Assembly: GCA_965223725.1 (NCBI GenBank)
Contig: CBDCXE010000001.1
Location: 124,001-188,000 of the forward strand
DNA length: 64,000 nt
Origin: CBDCXE01 sp965223725 [NCBI: Nitrospinota bacterium]
GTDB lineage: Bacteria > Nitrospinota_A > UBA7883
Direction: 5' to 3'
Below the pieces are notes generated by a model. The model ran no database searches, was not told the origin of the DNA, and saw nothing but the letters and a program-made list of their open reading frames with translations. Both the position numbers and the translations under genes were made by a program. Positions 55,249 to 63,641 of the stretch are shown here, piece after piece; position 1 is the first letter of the stretch, and every line of letters starts with the position of its first letter.

Positions 55249-56019
55249 ATGAAAAACTTGGTAAATACAAGGCGTTTGGCCCTGGTTCTGTTATTAGCGC
55301 TGGCAGTATCCTGCCTGACGTTAGGCCAAACGAACGCCCTCACCTTCCCCGACAAGCCGGAGACCGAAAGCTGGATCGTGGATGAAGCGGACCTGATCGG
55401 CGCTGATGACGCTCAGGCCATCAATGAAACTGCCTTGGCTTTGTTTGTGGAGCAGCGGGTCCCGATGTATGTGGTCACTATCCGATCCATGGCGGATTAT
55501 GACGCCGTTGGATATTCCATCGAAGGTTACGCGGCCGACCTGTTCGATCACTGGGGCATCGGCTTCCCGGACAGGAACTATGGCATGCTGCTGTTAGTCT
55601 CCAAAGGCGACAGAAAAGCCAGGATCGAGCTGGGCGCCGACTGGGGCCGCGAATATGACTGGCAGGCCTCCAACGTGATGCAATCGCTCATCATCCCGGC
55701 ATTCAAACGGGGCGACTTTTCGACCGGTATAAGAGATGGCGTGAAAGGGATGGACGCCCTGGCGCGGGGCCTTGCGCTGCCGACGCCCACAAAGCCGTGG
55801 TGGGTGGTTCCATTAGCAATCGCATTAATTATTGGCCTGATAATGTTGATCTTCAACCTTTTCAAAACCGGCAGAAGCGGCTGGGGCTGGGCGTTGATCG
55901 CTTTGACCGGCGCGGCAATATGGATGTTGATGCGCGCCTCGGCTTCATCCAGCGGCGGTTCCGGTGGTGGATTCGGCGGCGGCTCGTCTGGCGGTGGTGG
56001 GGCCAGCGGATCGTGGTGA
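55249..56019 (+). CDS. TPM-domain protein (YgcG-like)
   Basis: A 256-residue exported protein: a signal peptide (about 1-26), a TPM domain (about 30-165; SWIVDEADLIGADDAQAINE, GYAADLFDHWGIG, GMLLLVSKGDRKARIELG), a membrane segment (about 182-200), a second hydrophobic stretch, and a Gly/Ser-rich tail ending SGSW. TPM domains are reported in photosystem II repair phosphatases and in poorly known envelope proteins. A TATAAT box at 55230-55235 lies 13 bp before the ATG. The next gene is a second TPM protein 10 bp later. Confidence 0.88.
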   Translation: MKNLVNTRRLALVLLLALAVSCLTLGQTNALTFPDKPETESWIVDEADLIGADDAQAINETALALFVEQRVPMYVVTIRSMADYDAVGYSIEGYAADLFDHWGIGFPDRNYGMLLLVSKGDRKARIELGADWGREYDWQASNVMQSLIIPAFKRGDFSTGIRDGVKGMDALARGLALPTPTKPWWVVPLAIALIIGLIMLIFNLFKTGRSGWGWALIALTGAAIWMLMRASASSSGGSGGGFGGGSSGGGGASGSW

Positions 56020-56029
56020 GTGTAAATCA

Positions 56030-56710
56030 GTGAAAGTAGCTAGCGAACATTTTACCGATTCCGAAAAAAGCGCCATAGCTGACGCTGTCACCAATGCGGA
56101 GAAAACGACATCGGGCGAGATTGTCCCGGTGGTGGCTACCTCATCTGGCAGCTATGACCGGGCGGAAGATATTTTCGGGTTTATGACCGCTCTGATAGCC
56201 CTTGCTCTATTCTGGTTTAAATATCAGGAAGTGGCGCCGGACCAGAGCGTCTGGGGTAACGGATCGATGGTGGCCATGGGCCTGCCTATGGTGTTGGTTG
56301 TGTTGGTCGTGGGATATATTTTCGGCGCTGCGCTGGCCACCCGGTTTCCGGTTATCAGGAAACCTTTCATACTGGAATTGGACATGGAAAAAGAGGTCGA
56401 CCGGGCGGCGGCGGAAGCATTCCAAACGCTTCGATTGCGCGGCACAAAAGACGCCACCGGGATACTGTTATATATTTCGCTGTATGAGCAAATGGCCCGT
56501 GTGTTAGGCGACGACACGATCAGCGCAAAACTTACTGATCGCGATTGGGAAGAAGTCTGCAAAGCTCTTGTAACCGGGATGAGCAACGGCGCGCCGAGCA
56601 ACGGGTTACAGGACGCCATTTCCAAATCGGGTAAACTGCTGCAACAGCATTTCCCCATCCAGCCCGGGGATGAAAACGAGCTGTCCAACGAACTTCGGTT
56701 CATCGATTAG
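56030..56710 (+). CDS. TPM-domain membrane protein
   Basis: A 226-residue protein starting at a GTG (KVASEHFTDSEKSAIADAV) with a TPM-type domain split around two membrane segments (about 50-68 and 85-105). KTTSGEIVPVVATSSGSY and TKDATGILLYISLYEQMARVL are the TPM parts. It belongs to the shorter TPM group often paired with YgcG-like proteins, so the two probably act together in the membrane. A gap of 108 bp follows before coaD, with nothing recognised in it. Confidence 0.8.
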   Translation: MKVASEHFTDSEKSAIADAVTNAEKTTSGEIVPVVATSSGSYDRAEDIFGFMTALIALALFWFKYQEVAPDQSVWGNGSMVAMGLPMVLVVLVVGYIFGAALATRFPVIRKPFILELDMEKEVDRAAAEAFQTLRLRGTKDATGILLYISLYEQMARVLGDDTISAKLTDRDWEEVCKALVTGMSNGAPSNGLQDAISKSGKLLQQHFPIQPGDENELSNELRFID

Positions 56711-56818
56711 CAATCCGCCAATACTTTCAAACTTTTACTATTCTGCGTTGCGGGTTTTTGCAGAATACAGTAACCTACTCGGACATGTTGCGAGGAACAA
56801 CAATCAAAAACAGGTACG

Positions 56819-57319
56819 ATGAATTATATGAAAGCGATTTACCCAGGGTCCTTCGATCCGGTTACTTATGGACATATAGACATCATGAAGCGTGGCGCGG
56901 TTATTTTCGACGAAGTGGTTGTCGGTGTGACCAATAATCCGAAAAAAAAGCATATGTTCAATTTGGAAGAGCGGGTCGGTTTTATTCGCCAGGCCATGGG
57001 CGAGGTTTCCAATGTTAAAGTAGAGCCTTTTAATACCCTGCTGGTTAATTTTGCCAAGGCGCAGAACGCTGGTGTGATACTGAAAGGGTTGCGGGCCGTG
57101 TCCGACTTTGAATATGAACTGCAAATGTCGCTGGTCAACCGAAGACTGGCCGATGATATAGAAACCTTGTTTATGATGGCCGGTGAAGAGTTTTCATTCG
57201 CTTCGTCGACGATGTTAAAGGAGGTCGCTTCGCTGAATGGTGATGTGAGCGCTATGGCCCCGAAATTTGTTCAGGACGCCCTGTTGGAAAAACTGGATGA
57301 AATCGGGCAAAGGAAATAG
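56819..57319 (+). CDS. coaD: Phosphopantetheine adenylyltransferase
   Basis: Transfers AMP to 4'-phosphopantetheine in coenzyme A synthesis. The 166-residue protein has the nucleotide-binding IYPGSFDPVTYGHIDI (with the TxGH motif), and the C-terminal SSTMLKEVASLNGDVSAM. A second in-frame ATG three codons later (56828) is also possible; AGG sits upstream of the first. panE in the window acts earlier in the same pathway. Confidence 0.96.
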   Translation: MNYMKAIYPGSFDPVTYGHIDIMKRGAVIFDEVVVGVTNNPKKKHMFNLEERVGFIRQAMGEVSNVKVEPFNTLLVNFAKAQNAGVILKGLRAVSDFEYELQMSLVNRRLADDIETLFMMAGEEFSFASSTMLKEVASLNGDVSAMAPKFVQDALLEKLDEIGQRK

Positions 57320-57348
57320 ATCTTATATGGAAAAGCAGGTGAAACAAA

Positions 57349-58542
57349 ATGAAACTGTCAGATAGAGTCTCCAAAATCAAGCCGTCACCCACCATGGAGA
57401 TCACTGCAAAAGCGAAGGCATTAAAAGCAGAAGGTGTGGATGTTGTGGGGTTTGGCGCAGGCGAGCCAGATTTTGACACACCGGAGTTTGTAAAACAAGC
57501 CGCTATCGACGCGCTGTTGGCAGGTAAAACCAAGTATACACAGGCGCCCGGCATGCCGGAGCTGCTGGACGCATTGATCGCATCGTATAAACGGGATGAG
57601 GGCCTGGATTACTCCCGGTCAGAGGCGATCGTATCGTTGGGCGGCAAGCATTCGCTCTATAACATTTTCCAGGCGATGCTGTCGGAAGGCGATGAGGTGA
57701 TCATACCAACGCCGTATTGGGTATCATACCCGGATCAGGTGACATTGGCAGGCGGAACACCAGTGTTTCTGGAAACCCGTGAGGATTGCGGCTTCATGTT
57801 TTCCGCGGATGAGCTGGACGGCCTGATAACACCCAAAACCAGAATGGTTGTGGTCAATACACCGGGCAACCCATCCGGCGCTGTCTACAACGATACAGCG
57901 TTGAAAGAAATCTGCGAAGTGGCAATTAAACGGAAAATCTTTGTGGTTTGGGACGAGATTTATAAAGACATCTATTATGGAGACCGGAAATTACATTCGT
58001 TACCTTTTTATAATGAAGATGTTTTGCCATATACGATTATTTGCAGCGGGTTATCGAAGAATTTTTCGATGACTGGTTGGAGGATCGGATGGGTGTTGGC
58101 GGACTCGGCCATCGTGAAGGCAATGACGATTATACAGAGCCAATCCACATCCAACCCGGTGACATTCGCCCAGTATGGCGCCATTGCGGCGTTGGAAAAG
58201 GGTCCTTCGCATTTGGATGCGTGGCTGCAACAGTTCAGGGCCAGGCGTGACAAAGTGCTGGAGATTGTGGAAGAGATTCCAAATGTCACATGCCAGACCC
58301 CCATGGGCGCGTTCTACGCCTTCCCGAATATCAGCGGGCTGTTCGGCAAAAAATGGAGCGGCGGCCTGATAGGTGATTCATATGATGTGGCGAAGTTTCT
58401 GTTGGAAAAAGCCAGGGTCGCTGTGGTGCCTGGCGGACCGTTCGGCGCCCCGGAGCATGCGCGGATATCGTATGCGCTTGGCATGGACGATATAGAAAAA
58501 GGAATGTACAGAATTCGAGACGCCGTTGTCGGCCTGGAATAA
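57349..58542 (+). CDS. Class I aspartate/aromatic aminotransferase
   Basis: A PLP enzyme of 397 residues, fold type I, probably aspartate aminotransferase (Ib subgroup). SFGAGEPDFDTP-like FGAGEPDFDTPEFVK near 38, NTPGNPSGAVY, the WDEIYKDIYYG Asp/Tyr pair, the PLP-binding Lys in SGLSKNFSMTGWRIGW, and C-terminal ARISYAL (with Arg) are present. A good AGGTG lies before the ATG. The aspartate preference is inferred from similarity to the Ib group; prephenate aminotransferase is an alternative. Confidence 0.9.
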   Translation: MKLSDRVSKIKPSPTMEITAKAKALKAEGVDVVGFGAGEPDFDTPEFVKQAAIDALLAGKTKYTQAPGMPELLDALIASYKRDEGLDYSRSEAIVSLGGKHSLYNIFQAMLSEGDEVIIPTPYWVSYPDQVTLAGGTPVFLETREDCGFMFSADELDGLITPKTRMVVVNTPGNPSGAVYNDTALKEICEVAIKRKIFVVWDEIYKDIYYGDRKLHSLPFYNEDVLPYTIICSGLSKNFSMTGWRIGWVLADSAIVKAMTIIQSQSTSNPVTFAQYGAIAALEKGPSHLDAWLQQFRARRDKVLEIVEEIPNVTCQTPMGAFYAFPNISGLFGKKWSGGLIGDSYDVAKFLLEKARVAVVPGGPFGAPEHARISYALGMDDIEKGMYRIRDAVVGLE

Positions 58543-58562
58543 AATATTGGAGATTATTAAAT

Positions 58563-59015
58563 ATGTTGGAAGATGGTAAAAAGGCGCCGGCTTTTACATT
58601 GCCGGATCAGGATGAAAAAAAACATTCATTGAAAGATTATGCAGGCAAGAAGGTAGTCCTGTTTTTCTATCCAAAGGCCAATACCGGCGGCTGAACGGCG
58701 GAAGGTTCCGAGTTTCGGGACTTGATTAAGGATTTCAAAAAGAAGAACGCTGTCATCATAGGTATCAGCAGGGATAAACCGGAAGCGCAGAAAAAATGGG
58801 CGGAAAAATATGAACTCCCGTTCGCTCTGCTATCCGACCCGGAGAAGAAAATCCATATAAAGTATGGCGCCTGGGGCGAGAAGGTAATGTATGGTAAAAA
58901 AGTGGAAGGTGTGATCCGCTCCACATTCATCATCGACGAAAAAGGGAAAGTTCAGAAAAGATACAAGAATGTGAAAGCGCGAGGCCACGCCGCAAAAGTA
59001 TTGGACGCCATCTAG
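58563..59015 (+). CDS. bcp: Selenocysteine-containing Bcp/PrxQ-type peroxiredoxin
   Basis: A 150-residue thiol peroxidase. The usual motif around the peroxidatic Cys (TPGCT) is here TGG-Sec-T, coded by an in-frame TGA at 58692-58694 (codon 44), after FFYPKANTGG. Downstream TAEGSEFRDLIKDF and the rest of the fold (VIIGISRDKPEAQKKWAEKY, FALLSDPEKK, GVIRSTFIIDEKGKVQ) continue in the same frame without error. The resolving Cys of many Bcp proteins (TEACEF) is replaced by EGSEF, and no other Cys exists, so this would be a one-selenol enzyme depending on external thiols. A SECIS-like hairpin follows the TGA. selA, selB, selC and selD are not in the window. Confidence 0.9.
58703..58723 (+). promoter_or_regulatory. 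Bacterial SECIS-like element in bcp
   Basis: AGGTTCCGA (58703-58711) pairs with TCGGGACTT (58715-58723) to form a 9-bp stem (two G-U pairs) around a GTT loop (58712-58714). The loop begins 17 nt after the TGA, which matches the spacing and the early loop G of bacterial SECIS elements. It lies inside the coding frame, as bacterial elements do. Confidence 0.75.
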
Positions 59016-59214
59016 CTGCCATGATGGCCCGATGATGGCGCGGTCACAGCAAATAGCCCGGGACAGGTGGGTGTGCCACTATGTTTGCACATAACTGATA
59101 ACCGCGTCCGGTTATACACGGAAGAGCGCCGGCAGTGAGCGCATGCGGACGCTCCCTGCTGAAATAGAATGGTGTAGGTCTACGCGTCAGTCTACTGAAG
59201 CGCCATCCCGGCAG

Positions 59215-59514
59215 TTATTTATATCTATAGGTGATGCGGCCGCGGGTCAGGTCGTAGGGGCTCAGCTCCAGGCGGACCTTATCGCCCGGAAGTATGCGGA
59301 TAAAAAACTTTCTCATCTTGCCAGACACATGCGCCAGCACAACAAAATTGTTTTCCAGCTCCACCTTAAACATAGCGTTGGGCAAAGACTCCAGTACAGT
59401 ACCTTCAACTTCCACTGCCTTGTCACTATGACTCTTTGGCGGTTCGTCGTTTTTTGTGACAGCCTTCTTTTTCCGGCTCTGCTGGAACCTGCCTTTTGCT
59501 CTTGGTTTCGCCAT
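59215..59514 (-). CDS. infA: Translation initiation factor IF-1 with N-terminal extension
   Basis: Helps 30S initiation complex assembly. The C-terminal 70 residues are typical IF-1: [54 protein letters not shown]. The 99-residue protein has about 30 extra basic residues at the N-terminus ([19 protein letters not shown]), about 40% longer than the usual 72. An alternative internal start would remove them, but the ATG at 59514 begins MAKPR, as IF-1 begins MAK. The 200 bp between bcp and infA hold a 7-bp stem hairpin (59098-59115) and no gene I can support. Confidence 0.9.
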   Translation of the reverse strand: MAKPRAKGRFQQSRKKKAVTKNDEPPKSHSDKAVEVEGTVLESLPNAMFKVELENNFVVLAHVSGKMRKFFIRILPGDKVRLELSPYDLTRGRITYRYK

Positions 59515-59571
59515 ATATTATTTTATACCGAATTATTATTTAATAATGCCCGCAGGGGCGCAAATCCCAGG

Positions 59572-59599
59572 GGTTGTGAACCTAACAGGTTGTGAACCT
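59572..59599. repeat. Two tandem copies of a short inverted repeat
   Basis: GGTTGTGAACCT (59572-59583) and AGGTTGTGAACCT (59587-59599) are 16 bp apart. Each is a near-perfect palindrome (AGGTT-GTG-AACCT). They lie in the 150 bp between infA and thiE, both on the minus strand, so they are upstream of infA. A paired operator or a structured element is possible. Confidence 0.6.
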
Positions 59600-59670
59600 A
59601 CCAGGGGGTTTATTGACAAGTCTGAAATTGTAAACCAATAAGCCTGAATATTCAATATATTTAGCGACGT

Positions 59671-60309
59671 TCATTTGCTGTACATCAAGCCGACAAGACG
59701 TTTTACCGCTTTTTCGATATCCCGATCTCCGAAAATAGCGGTTACCACACCAATGTGGCGGGCGCCAGCATCCACAACCATTTTAATATTTTTATCGGTG
59801 ATCCCACCCATGACAGTGACCGGCACATCCAGATAATCGACCGCCAGGCGTAAAGGCTCCAGCCCGATGGCTTTGGCGTCTGGCTTTGTCGGGGTCTTGA
59901 AAATCGGGCCGATGTTCACATAAGACGCGCCCTCTTTTTGCGCTTCCATAGCCTGTGTCAAGCTGCTGGATGAGGCGCCGATAATCGCGTCTGGCCCCAT
60001 GATCTCTCTAACGGCTGATATGGGCAGGTCATCATGGCCCAGATGCACACCATCCGCTCCAACGATTTTCGCTATATCAGGCCGGTCATTCAGGATGAAC
60101 ATCATCCCGTGTCGGTCTGTTTCACGGCGATAAAGCCGGGCGAGCTCATACAGCTCCCGATCAATCAGATATTTTTCGCGCAGCTGGACAATCTTCGCGC
60201 CGCCAGCGGCCAACTGCGCGATCACCTCTGTATCTGTCCGATTTTCAAACAGGCCACGCCCGGTCACCGGATACAGATCAATCTCTGCTATTCCCCGCAT
60301 GACAGTCAT
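59671..60309 (-). CDS. thiE: Thiamine phosphate synthase
   Basis: Joins the pyrimidine and thiazole halves of thiamine to give thiamine phosphate. The 212-residue TIM barrel has VQLREK for the pyrimidine pyrophosphate site, ILNDRPDIAKIVGADGVHLGHDDLP, IGASSSSLTQA, NIGPIFKTPTKPDA and VMGGITDKNI. It is last of thiG-thiH-thiS-thiE, which supplies the thiazole moiety. thiC and thiD for the pyrimidine are not in the window. Confidence 0.95.
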   Translation of the reverse strand: MTVMRGIAEIDLYPVTGRGLFENRTDTEVIAQLAAGGAKIVQLREKYLIDRELYELARLYRRETDRHGMMFILNDRPDIAKIVGADGVHLGHDDLPISAVREIMGPDAIIGASSSSLTQAMEAQKEGASYVNIGPIFKTPTKPDAKAIGLEPLRLAVDYLDVPVTVMGGITDKNIKMVVDAGARHIGVVTAIFGDRDIEKAVKRLVGLMYSK

Positions 60310-60318
60310 ACCAAAAAC

Positions 60319-60516
60319 CTAACCACCGCCCATCATCCGCAACAGCTCCACCTTATCACTCGGCTTCAAAGTGATCTTGGCAAGCTGATCCTTATGGATG
60401 ATCTCTTCGTTCACCTGGGCCGCCACGGGCCCGTCCAGGTTCAACCTGGCGATCAGATCAGCCAGCAATTCATTTTCCGCAATTTCAAAACTTTTACCAT
60501 TCAACTCAATATTCAC
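60319..60516 (-). CDS. thiS: Sulfur carrier protein ThiS
   Basis: A 65-residue ubiquitin-like protein that carries sulfur as a C-terminal thiocarboxylate for thiazole formation. It starts MNIELNGKSFEIAENE and ends in the required Gly-Gly (MMGGG). It lies between thiH and thiE, 2-10 bp from each. The ThiF/MoeB adenylyltransferase that charges it is not in the window. Confidence 0.95.
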   Translation of the reverse strand: MNIELNGKSFEIAENELLADLIARLNLDGPVAAQVNEEIIHKDQLAKITLKPSDKVELLRMMGGG

Positions 60517-60520
60517 AACC

Positions 60521-61663
60521 TTACCTCGTTTGTCCCACCGGTTTCAGGTTATTGTCCCAATCTTTCCACACCCACTCCAGTCCATTTTCGCGGATCGCCT
60601 CCACCACTTCCAAAGGTGTTCTGTCATCCACCACCGGAAACTGCTCTCCCCCCCCATCCTCGGAATAACCGCCCGGGCTGGTTTTGGATCCGGCGCTCAC
60701 CTGGTTTATCCCTGCGCCAAACAACTTGTCGCGTAACGTCGGCGCCTCCCGGGTTGATAGGGTAAGCATGGAATCGGGGAACGCAAGCCGCATGGCGAAC
60801 ACAAACCTTGTCAGCTCGTTATCCGTAACCTCCCGTGTCACCGTAAAGCCTTCCGGGACAGAATGTATTCGTGGAAAGCTGATCGATATCATGGTCTGCC
60901 AATACTGTTTTTGCAGATACTTGGCGTGGCTGGCCAGCATGATCGCCTCACGATGAAAATCACCCAGCCCTAGCAGAGATCCGATACCGACAGACCGAAT
61001 ACCTGCGCTGGCGGCCCTGCCGGCGGCGTTGATACGCCACTGAAAATCTTTTTTCGGCCCGGTGGGGTGCACCTGTTCATAAATATCCCGGTCGTATGTC
61101 TCCTGATATACAGTCACAGAATCGAGCCCAGCCGCGCCCAACCTGGCGTATTCATCTTCTGTCAATGTTTGCGTCTCGATACCCACAAACACAAATCCTA
61201 TTTTTTTCATCAGCCGGATGGCGTCTTCGAGATAATCGACGGTAACTTTGCTTTTATCTTCACCAGCCACCAGCAGAACACTTCGATATCCCTCATCGTA
61301 CAGGCGGCTGCCTTCCGCCTCGGCCTCTTCCATGGTCAGGAGCTTTCGTTCAAACTGATTATCGATACGAAACCAGCAATAGGCGCAATTGTTGATGCAA
61401 TAGTTTGCCAGGTAGAGCGGTATATACAGGTTTACCGTTCTGCCGAACCGCTGGCGGGTCAGGTCCCTCGCCGCATTTTCGATCAGGTCGATTTTCTCGT
61501 CTGCGGCTTCGGACAGCAGGGACAGGAACCCGCGGGATGACAATGGAATTTTATTCAGAGCTAGCGACACATCCGCCACAGTAGCCTTCCGGACAGTGTC
61601 GATAGCGCGGTCGATCGGCCCGTTTTGCAATGATTGCCATTTGTCGTAAAACCCGTGTGACAT
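60521..61663 (-). CDS. thiH: 2-iminoacetate synthase ThiH
   Basis: A radical SAM enzyme of 380 residues that cleaves tyrosine to give dehydroglycine for the thiazole ring. The cluster motif is CINNCAYC (C-x3-C-x2-C), in the family stretch YLANYCINNCAYCWF; C-terminal ISFPRIHSVPEGF and STREAPTLRDKL are also typical. The longer open frame upstream lies in thiG, so I chose the ATG at 61663, with GAGG upstream. ThiH use marks anaerobic-type thiazole synthesis rather than ThiO. Confidence 0.95.
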   Translation of the reverse strand: MSHGFYDKWQSLQNGPIDRAIDTVRKATVADVSLALNKIPLSSRGFLSLLSEAADEKIDLIENAARDLTRQRFGRTVNLYIPLYLANYCINNCAYCWFRIDNQFERKLLTMEEAEAEGSRLYDEGYRSVLLVAGEDKSKVTVDYLEDAIRLMKKIGFVFVGIETQTLTEDEYARLGAAGLDSVTVYQETYDRDIYEQVHPTGPKKDFQWRINAAGRAASAGIRSVGIGSLLGLGDFHREAIMLASHAKYLQKQYWQTMISISFPRIHSVPEGFTVTREVTDNELTRFVFAMRLAFPDSMLTLSTREAPTLRDKLFGAGINQVSAGSKTSPGGYSEDGGGEQFPVVDDRTPLEVVEAIRENGLEWVWKDWDNNLKPVGQTR

Positions 61664-61676
61664 TACATTTTCCTCG

Positions 61677-62453
61677 CTACCAGGGCAAGCCCTCTTTTGG
61701 GCTGGAGGCTTCCGCTGTGGCCAACGCTTTCGGTATCCCGGCCAGATACGCTTCGCGCCCCGCCTGCACACCCTTGCGGAACGCAGCCGCCATGGCGCCC
61801 GGGTTTTCCGATGCGGCCAGCGCAGTGTTTACCAACACCGCGTCCGCGCCCATCTCCATAGCTTCCGCCGCGTGGGATGGCGCGCCCAGGCCTGCATCCA
61901 CCACAACCGGTACTGTCGCCTGTTCTATTATTATGGCGATGGTCTCTTTGGTGCGCACACCTTGATTGCTGCCAATAGGCGCCCCCAGCGGCATCACCGT
62001 GGCGCAACCGATGTCGGCAAGCCTGCGGGCCAGAACGGCGTCGGCGTTTATATACGGCAATACAGTGAAGCCATCTTTTATCAGAACCTGCGCCGCTTTA
62101 AAGGTTTCCACCGGGTCGGGCAATAGATACCTGGGATCCGGCGTGACCTCCAGCTTTATCCAGTCCGATACGCCCGCCGCCCGCGACAGCCGGGCCAGCC
62201 GCACAGCCTCATCCGCGTTGCTTGCCCCGGATGTGTTTGGCAACACCAGATATCTGGACGGGTCCACATATTTTAAAATATGATCTTCCGGGTCATCCAG
62301 GTCAACCCTGCGCAGCGCAACCGTGACTATTTGTGAGCCGGAGGAGTCGATCGCCTCGGTCATTTCCACGGGCGAGCGGTATTTTCCGGTGCCCACCAGC
62401 AGACGAGAGCCAAAAGACCGCCCCGCAATTACTAATGTATCGTTATCATCCAT
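61677..62453 (-). CDS. thiG: Thiazole synthase ThiG
   Basis: Builds the thiazole phosphate from 1-deoxyxylulose 5-phosphate, dehydroglycine and ThiS thiocarboxylate. The 258-residue barrel has [17 protein letters not shown] [13 protein letters not shown], the [20 protein letters not shown] motif, [20 protein letters not shown] and NTALAAS. It is first gene of the thi operon. A TAAAAT box lies 6 bp before the ATG; no Shine-Dalgarno and no TPP riboswitch are seen in the 100 bp upstream. Confidence 0.96.
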   Translation of the reverse strand: MDDNDTLVIAGRSFGSRLLVGTGKYRSPVEMTEAIDSSGSQIVTVALRRVDLDDPEDHILKYVDPSRYLVLPNTSGASNADEAVRLARLSRAAGVSDWIKLEVTPDPRYLLPDPVETFKAAQVLIKDGFTVLPYINADAVLARRLADIGCATVMPLGAPIGSNQGVRTKETIAIIIEQATVPVVVDAGLGAPSHAAEAMEMGADAVLVNTALAASENPGAMAAAFRKGVQAGREAYLAGIPKALATAEASSPKEGLPW

Positions 62454-62553
62454 GTTATGATTTTAGCTGTTAACATTATTTTCCTAGATTAAATATATCA
62501 CAGCGGCGCGGTTTTGTTGGTATTCTGAAGCGTGGAAACAAACAAAAGGTGAT

Positions 62554-62787
62554 ATGGAAAAAACGATCGCAGGCTATAACCCGACCCTGGTGGTATTTGT
62601 AGTCGGGCTGGCTTTGTTCCTGTTCCTTTCCTGGAAACCGGTGGCGGACCGGATAGAGAAGCTTTTGCCCGACTCCGACCAAAAATTCAAGGCGGTATCA
62701 CTAGTCGGCTGTCTTATATATGTGATCGTCGCATTGGCAATGTCTATCGGTGTTATGCTGATGCTTTTGGGGTATGGTGGCGAATGA
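62554..62787 (+). CDS. Small two-helix membrane protein
   Basis: A 77-residue protein with two membrane segments (about 12-28 and 49-73) separated by a charged loop (KPVADRIEKLLPDSDQKFKA). I do not recognise a family. AGGTGAT lies just upstream of the ATG. Its stop overlaps the lipA start by 4 bp (ATGA), so it is coupled to lipoate synthesis. A role in anchoring or regulation is possible but only inferred. Confidence 0.7.
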   Translation: MEKTIAGYNPTLVVFVVGLALFLFLSWKPVADRIEKLLPDSDQKFKAVSLVGCLIYVIVALAMSIGVMLMLLGYGGE

Positions 62788-63629
62788 TAAAACCGGCCTG
62801 GCTGAAAAAACCGACCCATCGTTACGGGGCCACTTCCGGCGTGAGGGGAATCATTAAGGAAGGTGGCCTCAATACTGTATGTAAGTCTGCCCGCTGTCCT
62901 AATCTTGGTGAATGTTTTTCCAGCGGTGTCGCTACTTTCATGATATTGGGCGATGTCTGCTCTCGCAGTTGTGGATTTTGCGCGGTCAAACCGGGCGCGG
63001 CGAACAACCATATTGATGACACTGAAGCCAATCGGGTTGCGCTGAGCGCTTCTAGAATGGATTTGTCGCATATAGTGATCACATCAGTTACCCGGGACGA
63101 TTTAGCGGATGGGGGGGCGCGGCAGTTTTACAATACCGTTGTTAAATGCAGGGAGCTGTTGCCCGGGGCGACAATTGAAGTGCTGACCCCGGATTTCCAG
63201 GGATCGGAAAACGCAATCGACACAGTGGTTGAATCCCGCCCAACTGTGTTCAACCATAATGTGGAAACCGTGCCCTTGCTATACAAAACTGTGCGACCGG
63301 CCGGTGATTATAATCGCTCCCTTAATCTGTTGCACAGGGTGAAGTCGAAAGCCGCCCATTCATTAACGAAAAGCGGGATGATGCTTGGCCTTGGGGAAAC
63401 ATGGGGGCAGGTTGTCGATGTTATGAAAGATTTACGCGCGGTGGAATGCGACATCATCACCATAGGCCAATATTTGCAGCCAACCATGAATAACTTGCCG
63501 GTAAAGGAATATATACACCCGGATATATTTGACAAGCTGGCCGTGGAGGGTGAACGCTTGGGATTTCATAAGGTGTTTGCAGGTCCGTTTGTACGTTCTT
63601 CATACCATGCCGCTGATGCGCTGAAGTAG
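62784..63629 (+). CDS. lipA: Lipoyl synthase
   Basis: A radical SAM enzyme that inserts two sulfurs into octanoyl groups on lipoate-dependent enzymes. The 281-residue protein has the auxiliary cluster motif CKSARCPNLGEC (C-x4-C-x5-C) and the radical SAM motif CSRSCGFC (C-x3-C-x2-C). The C-terminal RSSYHA holds the Ser that ligates the auxiliary cluster. LipB is not in the window. Confidence 0.97.
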   Translation: MIKPAWLKKPTHRYGATSGVRGIIKEGGLNTVCKSARCPNLGECFSSGVATFMILGDVCSRSCGFCAVKPGAANNHIDDTEANRVALSASRMDLSHIVITSVTRDDLADGGARQFYNTVVKCRELLPGATIEVLTPDFQGSENAIDTVVESRPTVFNHNVETVPLLYKTVRPAGDYNRSLNLLHRVKSKAAHSLTKSGMMLGLGETWGQVVDVMKDLRAVECDIITIGQYLQPTMNNLPVKEYIHPDIFDKLAVEGERLGFHKVFAGPFVRSSYHAADALK

Positions 63630-63641
63630 CAGCTCTTTCAA

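Noticed and set aside
59016-59214. A tRNA or small RNA gene between bcp and infA
   Set aside because: There is a 7-bp hairpin (59098-59115), but no tRNA box sequences, cloverleaf or T run were found on either strand.
62454-62553. TPP riboswitch upstream of thiG
   Set aside because: Only about 100 bp are available and the conserved CTGAGA and related core sequences are missing on either strand.
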